From the NCBI RefSeq assembly GCF_004803755.1, contig NZ_CP032311.1, forward strand, positions 1,070,501-1,134,500: a stretch of 64,000 nt of DNA, read 5' to 3'. Positions within the stretch are counted from its first letter, which is position 1, and each line of letters opens with the position of its first letter. The DNA comes from Pseudomonas sp. DG56-2 (lineage in GTDB: Bacteria; Pseudomonadota; Gammaproteobacteria; Pseudomonadales; Pseudomonadaceae). Made by a program: the position numbers and the translations under genes. A model generated the notes under the pieces. It made no database searches, had not been told where the DNA came from, and saw only the letters and a list, made by a program, of their open reading frames with translations. Shown in pieces: positions 10,394-19,663 of this stretch.

Positions 10394-11944
10394 TCAGGGG
10401 CGTTGTTCGGCCGCAGTACTGTCGACGGGTAGCTGTTTGCCGCGACCTTGCTCCTGATGCCAGTGCAGGGCGATCAGGATCAAGGTGGGCACACCGAGCA
10501 GCGCGGTGATCAGGAAGAAGTCGTGGTAACCGAACTTCTCTACCATAACGCCGGAGTAGCCGCCGATCAGGCGCGGCAACAGCAGCATGATCGAGCTCAG
10601 CAGGGCGTATTGGGTGGCCGAGAACTTCAGGTTGGTCAGGCTCGACAGGTAGGCAACGAAAGCCGATGTGGCCAAGCCTGAGCTGAAGTTGTCGAGGGAA
10701 ATGGTCACCACCAGCATCTGCAAGTTGGGGCCCATGTCAGCCAGCATCAGGAACAGGATATTGGTCGCCGCCGACGCTACGCCGCCAATGAACAGAATCG
10801 GCAAAATGCCGAAACGCACAATCAGCAATCCGCCCATCCCGGCACCGACCAACGTCATGATCAGGCCGAAGATCTTGCTGACACTGGCAATCTGATCCTT
10901 GGTGAAACCCTGGTCGATGTAGAAAACGTTGGCCATCACGCCCATCACCGTATCGGACATCCGATAGGTCGCGATCAGCCCGAGCAGCAGCAGTGCCTGC
11001 CAACGGTAGCGAAGAATGAAGTCATTGACCGGCGTCAGTACCGGGGCCAGGCCGCGGCGGCCCATGGACGACAGGCATAGCGTGGTCAAGGTGATGTACA
11101 GGATCGCCCGCAGGAAGGCTCGGTCTTCGAGCAGCAGATCGAGCATGCTCATACCGTCGAACAGCACGCTGGCGAAGTCGGTGTTGTACAGCTGAGTGAA
11201 GGTTGCAGGTACCGAAACCAACAGAATGATCAGCACGAACACTGACACCAACTGGTGCACCAGCCCGTAGCGGGCGGCCGACAATTGGGTGCGAAGCGGG
11301 ACGGGCGGCTCGCGCATCAGCAAGGTGGTGATCACCGCGGGCAGCATGAGTACGCCGAACAGTACGTAGGTTCCGGTCCAGGCACTGTGCAGGTAACTGA
11401 AACCGGTTGAGCCAAAGCCTTCGGCAAAGAACAAAGCACCGGCCGTGGCGAGCAACGCTGCGACCCGGTAACCGGCCATGTAACTGGCGGCCAGGGCAGC
11501 CTGGCGCTGATCGTCAGCAATTTCCAGACGATAGGCGTCGACAGCGATATCTTGTGTGGCAGAAGCGAAGGCGACCAGTACGGCCAGGGCAATCAGCCAG
11601 GACAAGTGCTTTTGCGGATCACAGAAACCCATGCCTACCAGGCCGATAACCACCAGGATCTGAGACAACACCAGCCAGGAGCGGCGTCGGCCCAGCTTGC
11701 CGAGCAAGGGCAGGCGCCATTGGTCGAGCAGCGGCGACCAGACCCATTTAAAGGCATAGGCCAAGCCAATCAGGCTGGCATATCCAATGGTTTCGCGGGC
11801 CACCCCAGCCTCGCGCAGCCATACCGATAGGGTTGAAAACACCAGCATGTAGGGCAAGCCGGCGGCAAAGCCGAGCAGCAACAGCACCAGGGTAGACGGG
11901 CTGGCATAGGCAGCGAGCGCAGCGCGCCAGGTTTTACGGGGCAT
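10394..11944 (-). CDS. ampG: Muropeptide permease AmpG
   Basis: AmpG imports GlcNAc-anhydroMurNAc (muro)peptides for cell-wall recycling; in pseudomonads this flux controls AmpR-dependent beta-lactamase induction. The 516-residue protein has the family opening PSTLVLLLLGFAAGLPYMLVFSTLSVWLREAGV, then KWVWSPLLDQWRLP, RRRSWL and SATQDIAVDAYR, all AmpG signatures, with about 12-14 membrane helices. The N-terminus is MPRKTWRAALAAYASP. It is divergent in position from yajQ/mscS as in P. aeruginosa (remembered PA4393). The ribosome-binding site before ATG 11944 is poor, so the exact start is slightly uncertain. Confidence 0.94.
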   Translation of the reverse strand: MPRKTWRAALAAYASPSTLVLLLLGFAAGLPYMLVFSTLSVWLREAGVARETIGYASLIGLAYAFKWVWSPLLDQWRLPLLGKLGRRRSWLVLSQILVVIGLVGMGFCDPQKHLSWLIALAVLVAFASATQDIAVDAYRLEIADDQRQAALAASYMAGYRVAALLATAGALFFAEGFGSTGFSYLHSAWTGTYVLFGVLMLPAVITTLLMREPPVPLRTQLSAARYGLVHQLVSVFVLIILLVSVPATFTQLYNTDFASVLFDGMSMLDLLLEDRAFLRAILYITLTTLCLSSMGRRGLAPVLTPVNDFILRYRWQALLLLGLIATYRMSDTVMGVMANVFYIDQGFTKDQIASVSKIFGLIMTLVGAGMGGLLIVRFGILPILFIGGVASAATNILFLMLADMGPNLQMLVVTISLDNFSSGLATSAFVAYLSSLTNLKFSATQYALLSSIMLLLPRLIGGYSGVMVEKFGYHDFFLITALLGVPTLILIALHWHQEQGRGKQLPVDSTAAEQRP

Positions 11945-11987
11945 GGGCCAACATCTGCCTCAAGTTTACGAAAACAAAGCGCGCACT

Positions 11988-12341
11988 CTAACCGCTGTGC
12001 TCCATCGGGCGCCAGCCATGGCGTAACATATCCACACGATTATTGTGCAGAATGACGCCTTCTGCTCGTAGCCGAGCGCGTTGTTCGTCGCCAGAAGGTG
12101 TACCCAATGCCAGGCTCAAGCGCCCACCGGCGCCAAGGACTCTGTGCCAAGGCAACTGGGTATCGGCTGGCAATTGGCTCAAGGTGCGCCCAACCCAGCG
12201 TGCGGCGCGACCAAGGCCGGCCCATTCGGCAAGTTGTCCATAGCTGACCACCTTGCCCGCGGGCACTTGCCCAAGCACCAAGTAGAGCGCCATTCGTCGG
12301 GCCTGGGCATCTTCCGATGGATCACCAGAGGGCTGCTTCAT
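11988..12341 (-). CDS. Alkyltransferase-like DNA-lesion recognition protein (Atl/MGMT family)
   Basis: A 117-residue protein of the O6-alkylguanine-DNA methyltransferase fold. The site that is PCHR in true methyltransferases reads PWHRVLG here, so the alkyl-accepting Cys is replaced by Trp. That is the hallmark of alkyltransferase-like (Atl, E. coli YbaZ) proteins, which bind O6-alkylguanine and hand it to nucleotide excision repair. The minor-groove Arg finger (GRAARWVGRTL) and GKVVSYGQLA are kept. ATG 12341 has a GAGG upstream; an extension to 12389 is in frame but unsupported. Confidence 0.92.
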   Translation of the reverse strand: MKQPSGDPSEDAQARRMALYLVLGQVPAGKVVSYGQLAEWAGLGRAARWVGRTLSQLPADTQLPWHRVLGAGGRLSLALGTPSGDEQRARLRAEGVILHNNRVDMLRHGWRPMEHSG

Positions 12342-12491
12342 CGCGCCCTCACAGGCATTGGCGCAGAAACTGGCCCGCTTATCGGGCAATCACTAATTGA
12401 ACTCATCTGCATCAGGTCGGTCTGTCCTTGCTCTATAGGCGGGTATCTGGATAATGCCCGACTTTTTGCCAATCAGAGCCCGTTATTGCTT

Positions 12492-13499
12492 ATGTTTTCT
12501 AGAGTCTTGTTGTCCCTCGCTGTTGTTGCCGCCTGTTCGCCGGCGGTCGCTGATACCGTCTGGATGAAAAACGGTGACCGGCTCAGCGGCAAGATCAGTG
12601 TCTTTGATGGTGGCAAGCTGTTGCTGCAAACCGAGTACGGTGGCTCCATCGCCCTGGACTGGAAACAGGTCAAGACGCTGGAAAGCGATCAGGAACTGCT
12701 GGTCAAACAGGATGCTTACACTGGCGAGAAAGCCAAGTCGTTGACTGCTGCCGAAGATGGCAAGGTGATCCTGGCCAATGGTGAGGCGCCGAAGACTGTC
12801 GAACTGGCCAGTATTCAGCAGATCATGAAACCCAAGCCTGTGCTTGAGGATCTGTCGTGGAAGGGCAATGTCGACCTGGCCATGGACTACAAGCGGGCCG
12901 AGTCCGATAGCGATGATTACGACATCGACTTCAAGACCACCGCACGCCACGGCCGCTGGCGTCATCAAGCGGAAGGTGAATACAACCGCGAAAGCAAGGA
13001 CGACGTTACCACCACCAACAACTGGAGCGCCGAATACGCACTCGACCGCTTCATAACCGAAAAGTGGTTCTGGCAGGGGCGTCTGGAGTACAAGCGTGAT
13101 CACATCGAAGACCTGGCCCGCCAGCGTACCGTGGGTACCGGCCCTGGTTACCAGTTCTGGGATGACGAGTTGGGCGCTTTCTCCCTGGGCTCGCTGGTCA
13201 ACCGCACCGACTATGAATATGCCGATGGCGGCAAGGACAACTTCTATTCCCTGGCCATGAAGTGGGACTACAACCGCTACCTGATTGGCAAGCGTGTCGA
13301 GTTCTTCACCAACGGCGAAGTCGGCAAGCCGCTCGATGGCGTGGCCAACTATGCGTTGGATGCCGAGGTTGGCCTGCGTTACAAGGTCACCGAATGGGCG
13401 TCGCTCAACCTCAAGGCCGAGAAAGACGTCATCAGTGGTACCCGTGACAGCGACCTGGACAAGACCCGCTATACCGCAGGCTTTGGTGTGGCCTGGTAA
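12492..13499 (+). CDS. DUF481 outer-membrane protein, YdiY-like
   Basis: A 335-residue exported protein. The N-terminus MFSRVLLSLAVVAACSPAVA is a Sec signal peptide with cleavage expected after AVA-D. A small N-terminal domain (DTVWMKNGDRLSGKI...) is followed by a C-terminal half of alternating polar/aromatic strands ending in FGVAW. A terminal aromatic residue is the usual BAM recognition signal for outer-membrane barrels. The DUF481 family has no established function; E. coli YdiY is acid-induced. The reading frame is open upstream to 12081, but this region belongs to the divergent atl gene. Confidence 0.85.
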   Translation: MFSRVLLSLAVVAACSPAVADTVWMKNGDRLSGKISVFDGGKLLLQTEYGGSIALDWKQVKTLESDQELLVKQDAYTGEKAKSLTAAEDGKVILANGEAPKTVELASIQQIMKPKPVLEDLSWKGNVDLAMDYKRAESDSDDYDIDFKTTARHGRWRHQAEGEYNRESKDDVTTTNNWSAEYALDRFITEKWFWQGRLEYKRDHIEDLARQRTVGTGPGYQFWDDELGAFSLGSLVNRTDYEYADGGKDNFYSLAMKWDYNRYLIGKRVEFFTNGEVGKPLDGVANYALDAEVGLRYKVTEWASLNLKAEKDVISGTRDSDLDKTRYTAGFGVAW

Positions 13500-13605
13500 G
13501 TCTGCTGGCAACTCCCGGCGATAATGATTATTTTGACGGTTATCCAAAGGACCGCATCGCACCTGCGGCCCGCCCTCAGAACATTATCGAATCGGGAGTT
13601 ACACC

Positions 13606-14337
13606 GTGAGCGCAAAAGTCGCACAACAAGCCCGGGAATTGCTGCTCAAGGAATACCGAGGCGTCCTCTCGACCCATTCCAAGTCGATGCCTGGCTTTCC
13701 CTTCGGTTCGGTAGTGCCGTATTGCCTTGATGCACAGGGTAATCCGCTGATACTGATCAGCCGCATTGCCCAACACACCCATAACCTGCAGAAAGACCCC
13801 AAGTGCTCCTTGCTGGTGGGGGAGCGCGATGCCGAGGATGTGCAAGCGGTCGGCCGCCTGACGGTTCTGGCGCAAGCGCGCAGGATTGAAGATCCAGCGG
13901 CCGTCGAAGCTGCTGCCGAGCGCTACTATCGCTATTTCCCCGAATCGGCCAACTACCACAAGGCCCATGACTTTGACTTCTGGGTGCTCGAGCCAGTGCG
14001 CCACCGCTACATCGGCGGCTTTGGTGCCATTCACTGGGTGGATCACCTGAGCCTGGCCAATCCATTTGCGGGCAAGGCCGAGCTGAGCATGATCGAGCAC
14101 ATGAACAGCGATCATGCCAGCGCCATAGAACATTACGTCCAGCTCAGCGGCCTGCCGCGCGAAACGCCAGCGCAGATGGTCGGGATCGACAGCGAAGGCA
14201 TGCACCTGCGTATCGGACAGGGCGTACACTGGCTGCCGTTCGCGGTACCTTGCAATACGCCGATACAAGTGCGCGAAGCGCTGGTTTTTCTGGCCCGCGC
14301 GGATCAATGGCCGGCCCGTGAACGTGCCGAGGCTTGA
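13606..14337 (+). CDS. HugZ-like heme-utilisation/pyridoxamine-phosphate-oxidase-fold protein
   Basis: A 243-residue two-domain protein. Residues about 10-150 are a split-barrel FMN-binding-like domain (GVLSTHSKSMPGFPFGSVVPY, SRIAQHTHNL). Residues about 160-240 are a DUF2470 domain with MIEHMNSDHASAIEHYV, the His-rich helix that in HugZ proteins contributes to heme binding. HugZ enzymes degrade heme to release iron; many Pseudomonas members of this family are untested, so heme oxygenase activity is an inference. The start is GTG at 13606 after CGGGAG, spaced six bases. Confidence 0.82.
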   Translation: MSAKVAQQARELLLKEYRGVLSTHSKSMPGFPFGSVVPYCLDAQGNPLILISRIAQHTHNLQKDPKCSLLVGERDAEDVQAVGRLTVLAQARRIEDPAAVEAAAERYYRYFPESANYHKAHDFDFWVLEPVRHRYIGGFGAIHWVDHLSLANPFAGKAELSMIEHMNSDHASAIEHYVQLSGLPRETPAQMVGIDSEGMHLRIGQGVHWLPFAVPCNTPIQVREALVFLARADQWPARERAEA

Positions 14338-14401
14338 AAAAGCCGTTGCTCGCAACCATTAAAGGTTAACTGCAAGGACTTCTTGCGCAGAGGAACCGTT
14401 G

Positions 14402-14896
14402 ATGCGTGCTTTTCTATTGCTGTTTCTGATTTTTCCGGTGCTGGAGCTGTATGTGTTCTTCAAGGTCAGCACCGCGATCGGCTTCTTCCCGGCGCTGCTG
14501 CTGATTATCGCGGGCTCCGCCCTGGGTGTGCTGGTCGTGCGGGTGGCAGGCCTTGCTACCGCCCTGCGTGCCCGTGAGAGCCTGCAGCGCGGAGAACTGC
14601 CAGCCGAAGACATGTTTCACGGTTTGATGCTCGCGTTGGGCGGCGGCCTGCTGCTGTTGCCTGGTTTTATCAGCGACGTGATCGGCCTGGTGTTTCTGCT
14701 GCCGTTTACCCGCCGCCTGCTGGCGCGCAAGATGCGTGAGCGCGCCGAAGCCCAGGCAATGCGTCAGCGTGCCTTTGGTGACGAGCCATTCGTAAGCCGT
14801 CCGGGCCCCGGTGCGCACCCGCGTCAACCGAATGTGATCGAGGGTGAGTACGAGCATCGTGATTCTCGTGAGCCCCGCGATCCACGCGATTTGTAA
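14402..14896 (+). CDS. fxsA: FxsA family membrane protein
   Basis: A 164-residue inner-membrane protein with four hydrophobic segments: MRAFLLLFLIFPVLELYVFF, FFPALLLIIAGSALGVLVV, GLMLALGGGLLLLPGFISD and IGLVFLLPFTRRLL. A charged cytoplasmic tail follows. E. coli FxsA, when overproduced, relieves phage T7 exclusion by the F plasmid; its normal role is unknown. The gene lies directly upstream of groESL in gammaproteobacteria, as here. The ATG at 14402 follows AGAGGA. Confidence 0.93.
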   Translation: MRAFLLLFLIFPVLELYVFFKVSTAIGFFPALLLIIAGSALGVLVVRVAGLATALRARESLQRGELPAEDMFHGLMLALGGGLLLLPGFISDVIGLVFLLPFTRRLLARKMRERAEAQAMRQRAFGDEPFVSRPGPGAHPRQPNVIEGEYEHRDSREPRDPRDL

Positions 14897-14914
14897 GCCT
14901 GCAAACGTTTGTCC

Positions 14915-14938
14915 GAACGGCCCCTGATGGGGCCGTTC
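14915..14938 (+). terminator. Probable intrinsic terminator after fxsA
   Basis: GAACGGCCCC and GGGGCCGTTC form a perfect 10-bp stem with a TGAT loop, 18 bases after the fxsA stop. The following T-run is weak, so read-through is likely. Confidence 0.6.
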
Positions 14939-14979
14939 TGCTGTAGAGGCTTGGAATGCAAAATATTTCATGTACAAGC

Positions 14980-15005
14980 CTTGTAATTGATCTTGGCGAC
15001 CTCAT
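14980..15005 (+). promoter_or_regulatory. Sigma-32-like heat-shock promoter of groESL
   Basis: CTTGTA (14980-14985) and CCTCAT (15000-15005) are separated by 14 bases. The sigma-32 consensus is CTTGAA, 13-14 bases, CCCCAT, so each box has one mismatch and the spacing is right. The site is about 146 bases upstream of groES. Confidence 0.7.
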
Positions 15006-15151
15006 GTAGGGGTTACCGCAAGGTTTCTGGGGATCTGCCCCGGACATAACATGGGTGGTTCGCACTGCGAGCTACGAGCGGCTACGCCGCAAGCATCAAC
15101 CTGCCGGTGTCGACACCGGCCGATGAAAACCACAATTAGGAGAGATCGACA

Positions 15152-15445
15152 ATGAAGCTTCGTCCTCTGCATGACCGCGTCGTTATCCGTCGCAGCGAAG
15201 AAGAATCGAAAACCGCTGGCGGTATCGTTCTGCCAGGTTCGGCCGCTGAAAAACCTAACCGTGGCGAAATCGTCGCTGTAGGTACCGGTCGCATCCTGGA
15301 CAACGGTGAAGTGCGTGCGCTGGCCGTGAAAGTGGGTGACAAGGTGGTTTTCGGCCCTTACTCGGGCAGCAACACTGTGAAAGTTGACGGCGAAGACCTG
15401 CTGGTAATGGCTGAGAACGAAATTCTCGCTGTTATCGAAGGCTGA
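15152..15445 (+). CDS. groES: Co-chaperonin GroES
   Basis: GroES is the heptameric lid of the GroEL folding chamber. The 97-residue protein starts [14 protein letters not shown] and has the mobile loop [22 protein letters not shown] (residues about 16-37), which binds GroEL, and the conserved tail [24 protein letters not shown] precedes the ATG. The gene is 47 bases upstream of groEL and shares the sigma-32-like promoter. Confidence 0.99.
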   Translation: MKLRPLHDRVVIRRSEEESKTAGGIVLPGSAAEKPNRGEIVAVGTGRILDNGEVRALAVKVGDKVVFGPYSGSNTVKVDGEDLLVMAENEILAVIEG

Positions 15446-15486
15446 TTCCGCTGGTTTCCCGTTACTCCAAAGTATTCAAGGATTAA

Positions 15487-17145
<1,659 letters not shown>

Positions 17146-17170
17146 GCCAGCCTTACCTCGCTACGAAAAG

Positions 17171-17199
17171 AGCCCCGCTTAATGCGGGGCTTTTTTTTT
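17171..17199 (+). terminator. Intrinsic terminator of groESL
   Basis: AGCCCCGC and GCGGGGCT form an 8-bp stem with a TTAAT loop, followed directly by nine T residues, 25 bases after the groEL stop. This is a textbook rho-independent terminator. Confidence 0.95.
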
Positions 17200-17228
17200 G
17201 GTTCACGAAATTCCGAGGGTATGATCTT

Positions 17229-17258
17229 GGGGCGGGGCGGGGCGGGGCGGGGCGGGGC
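17229..17258. repeat. (GGGGC)6 tandem pentamer tract
   Basis: Six perfect GGGGC units are followed by TGGG, giving at least six G4 runs separated by single C on the + strand. Such a tract can form a four-tetrad G-quadruplex and is prone to slippage. It lies 30 bases past the groEL terminator, at the start of a 0.9 kb gene-free stretch. Confidence 0.9.
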
Positions 17259-17300
17259 TGGGATTTGAGTCTGTGAGCTTATCCATTCAATGCGGCGCCG

Positions 17301-17885
17301 CTGTTGGCCCCTTCCGCCCTTACGGCGGGTCCCTTTTGTCTTGGCAAAAGGAACCAAAACCGTGTGTCCCTGCATTCGGCCCTACGCTGCGCTCCGGGTC
17401 CCTTCGCTCCGGCATTGCTCCCGTCGGGACCGCACCGAAGGGCCGTCCTGGCCCTACGGTGCTCGCAGGCCATCCATGGCCTGCACCCGACTACGCAATA
17501 CCTACACTCAGCCTACTGAAGGGACGATCCAGGGTGTCTGGGCTGACGATGTAAGAAGCGCCAGATCAACATCAAAAGCTGATCACCAGCGCCTCGCCTC
17601 GCCTCGCCTTGCTGTTGCTGTTGCTGTGCTTCTCCCTGCACAAATCGTGCAGACGCCACAAATCGTCCCTTCAGCAGGCCGAATGGAGCCCTTGCGGAGT
17701 GGGGCGACGGCCATGGATGGCCGGCGAGCGCCGCAGGGCCAGGACGGCCCTTCGGCGCGGTCCCCACGGGAGCAAGGGTGGAATGAGGGAACCCGGAGCG
17801 CAGCGTAGGGCCGAATGCAGGGACAGGCCCATGCCCACTTTTGCCCCGACAAAAGTGGGTCGCCGTAAAGGCGAAACCAGCCAGT
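17301..17885. repeat. Long imperfect inverted repeat, about 240-bp arms with a 110-bp loop
   Basis: The left arm (about 17301-17540) and right arm (about 17650-17885) are diverged reverse complements. Paired landmarks, read from the outer ends inward, are TTACGGCG, a TTTTG-loop-CAAAA hairpin, CGGCCCTACGCTGCGCTCCGGG, GGGCCGTCCTGGCCCT, GGCCATCCATGGCC, and CTGAAGGGACGAT. Each arm contains its own hairpin: CCTTTTG/CAAAAGG at 17332-17352 and a perfect CCCACTTTTG/CAAAAGTGGG stem at 17834-17859. Translation of the arms gives the same GAQRRAECRD-type peptide on opposite strands, which explains the spurious reading frames here. No gene is supported from 17146 to 18077. This looks like a Pseudomonas intergenic repeat family inserted as two opposed copies. 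Confidence 0.85.
17591..17627. repeat. Compound microsatellite in the loop of the inverted repeat
   Basis: Four GCCTC-type units (the last ending in T) run directly into GCTGTT units, two complete and one partial. The array sits between the two arms of the large inverted repeat. Confidence 0.85.
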
Positions 17886-18077
17886 GGTGCCACCATATCA
17901 AACGGATATGCCCATCGACACACGAGCCACATTCCGGTGCTCACCCGCAAGCAGGCCCGGTGCGTAGTTCACGGAATTCCGCGATCAACCTTTTTGGCGC
18001 GTAGCGAACATGCTCCACTGGCAGTGAACCATCCGCTAGGAGCGGACTTGTTCCCGTGCTTCCAGCCAGCCGCCCAG

Positions 18078-18374
18078 CTATCGATGAGAGAAAATACGGT
18101 GCACGCCAAGCCCATCAAGCACTGCATCGATCAATGCCCGAGCAGCTTCTACGTGCTGGCCTGCGCCGGAAACGATAGCGCGGTCGTTGAGGGAGAGGTG
18201 ATCGAGTGCATCGCTGACCGTGGCCTCGGCGCATCGCAGTAGCTGGCAAGCGTGAAGCAGCGCTTCTTCGGCGGGAATGCCTTCGCGGACGTTGAACATG
18301 CCGTTGGTGCCGAATGGCGTGTTGGCAGTGCTTGCGGTGGATAGATCGGGGGGATCAGGGACGAGCTTTTTCAT
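18078..18374 (-). CDS. DUF6124 (former DUF3077) small protein
   Basis: A 98-residue soluble protein that begins MKKLVPDPPD, the invariant start of a Pseudomonas-specific small-protein family (DUF6124/DUF3077). The core FNVREGIPAEEALLHACQLLRCAEATVSDAL matches the family pattern of an amphipathic helical segment. Function is unknown. Many Pseudomonas genomes carry several scattered copies. The ATG at 18374 follows GAGG. The leader upstream on the same strand is highly structured (see the C4-like entry), which suggests RNA-level control. Confidence 0.82.
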   Translation of the reverse strand: MKKLVPDPPDLSTASTANTPFGTNGMFNVREGIPAEEALLHACQLLRCAEATVSDALDHLSLNDRAIVSGAGQHVEAARALIDAVLDGLGVHRIFSHR

Positions 18375-18395
18375 AGTTGGCCTCGAGTTATGAAG

Positions 18396-18546
18396 CCACC
18401 ACGCTTCGCTGCTAAACGGAGGTGGCAGCTGTACGCGGGTTAGCAGACCGGATACTCGAGGAACCCCGGCGCACCCGAAGGCGCCCCACGTACAACCGCC
18501 ATATAGCGTTGTGCCGTCGACATCGAGTATTGAGCCGGACTGCTAA
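18396..18546 (-). ncRNA. Possible C4/CI-type antisense RNA leader of the DUF6124 gene
   Basis: Read on the minus strand, the transcript contains in order: element A, TTAGCAGTCCGG (18546-18535); a 9-bp outer stem GTACGTGGG/CCCGCGTAC (18493-18485 with 18439-18431, one G-U); an inner GGCGC/GCGCC hairpin (18485-18468); element B, CCGGTCTGCTAA (18451-18440), lying single-stranded just before the outer stem closes; and element C, TTTAGCAG (18416-18409), inside a CCACC/GGTGG loop (18425-18396). B is complementary to A at 11 of 12 bases and to C at seven bases. This resembles phage P4 CI/P1 C4 RNAs, where a processed antisense RNA pairs with leader targets to stop transcription or translation. The family match is from memory; the base pairing is seen directly. 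Confidence 0.5.
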
Positions 18547-18709
18547 ATCCGATCGTTGGATTTTCCAACGACGACAGCAGCCTAGGCCCAGGAAGGGCCT
18601 GGCACAACAAGGCAACGGCACCGGAAGTATGATTCAGAATAGTCCGACAGAAAACGCCTACAGACTTGCGATTTGTCGCTGCCCGTTGTGAGGTAGGCGC
18701 TGTCGCCAA

Positions 18710-19474
18710 TCAGGGGGTGGCTGAATTGGCGCTATCACGGGTCATGTCGCGTTGTCGCTGCGCTGCGCCCACAGCGACCGACGCCGGTTTTCGATACAGC
18801 ACCCAGTAATAGCAGCCCAGACTGATCAGCCAGCAGAACACCGCGGTCCACACGTTGTGCGAGAAGAAGTGTGCGCCCTGCAGCATGCGTCCAATCGAGA
18901 AGACCGTGCCCAAGCCAAAGGCGAACAGCAACGCTGCGCGGGCCAGGCGCGGGCGGCGGTCGCGCAGGGCGAAGAACAGGGCAAACAGGGTGAAGCCCGT
19001 TGCTGCATGCCCGCCTGGCCAGCAACGCCCAGGTTTGTCGGTGGCAGGACGGGGGCTGAGCAGTTCGCTGTAGGTTTCCTTGCCGCCGAACTCCTTCAGG
19101 CTCCATGGGCATTGCACCGCGGTCACCGCTTTGACCGGCGTGACAAAACTGGTCGACAAGGCCATCGCCAGCACCAGATAGCCCAACTCTCGACGCCAGC
19201 CTTTAAGACGTGACCAAAAGAAGCTTGAGATGAAAGCAATGATGGCGCCCAGGCTAAGAAGGATGACTGCCTGTTTGGCGCGGTCATGCAGGATGTCTTC
19301 GAGAAAGTAGCTGTGGCGCCCTACAAACTGACCTGCTATTGGATCGAATGCCAGTTTGGCCAGGTCCATGTCCATGGAGGTCAGCTCCAGCAAAACAAGG
19401 GTCAGGGCAATGACAACGGGAACCCCAAGGGCGATCCACATATTGAGCGGGCGAGATGCGGCAGGTAGGGGCAT
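18710..19474 (-). CDS. PAP2-family membrane phosphatase
   Basis: A 254-residue inner-membrane protein of the PAP2/lipid phosphatase superfamily with about five to six helices. Phosphatase motifs are CWPGGHAATGF (motif 2, with the acid His) and GRMLQGAHFFSHNVW (motif 3, with the nucleophilic His region); an upstream Lys-containing segment, KEFGGKETYSELLSPRP, gives motif 1. Likely substrates are lipid A or undecaprenyl phosphates at the periplasmic face, but none is proven. It is divergent from colR. A 17-bp site shared with the warA promoter sits 80 bases upstream, matching a ColR-regulon membership I recall for P. putida PP_0900. Start ATG 19474 is chosen over an extension to 19591. Confidence 0.85.
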   Translation of the reverse strand: MPLPAASRPLNMWIALGVPVVIALTLVLLELTSMDMDLAKLAFDPIAGQFVGRHSYFLEDILHDRAKQAVILLSLGAIIAFISSFFWSRLKGWRRELGYLVLAMALSTSFVTPVKAVTAVQCPWSLKEFGGKETYSELLSPRPATDKPGRCWPGGHAATGFTLFALFFALRDRRPRLARAALLFAFGLGTVFSIGRMLQGAHFFSHNVWTAVFCWLISLGCYYWVLYRKPASVAVGAAQRQRDMTRDSANSATP

Positions 19475-19553
19475 GGCAGGTCCAGGCAGGTCGAGGGGAC
19501 AATCCGGACCGGCAATTCTCGAGGAGAGGCTATAACTTGTCCGTGAAGACAAA

Positions 19554-19570
19554 GTGAAAAAATCGTTAGC
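19554..19570 (-). promoter_or_regulatory. Putative ColR box upstream of the PAP2 gene
   Basis: On the minus strand the 17-mer is GCTAACGATTTTTTCAC, identical except for one base to the 17-mer upstream of warA. It lies 80 bases before the PAP2 start and in the colR divergent promoter region. Confidence 0.65.
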
Positions 19571-19663
19571 TTGCAATAAAGTCTCGGCCACCTAGCCGAG
19601 CGTGGCTGATGGCCGTAAGCTGCGCCTGCCAAGCAGGCAAATGCCCCGGACGGGAGAAGCTCC

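Noticed and set aside
17273..18004. Several 60-170-residue frames in the repeat region
   Set aside because: Both strands give related Arg/Ala-rich peptides because of the inverted repeat; no ribosome-binding sites or domains.
18440..18709. 89-residue minus-strand frame ending near the C4-like element
   Set aside because: Its codons overlap the structured leader, and similar translations recur with such leaders in Pseudomonas; better explained by RNA structure, although a short leader peptide cannot be excluded.
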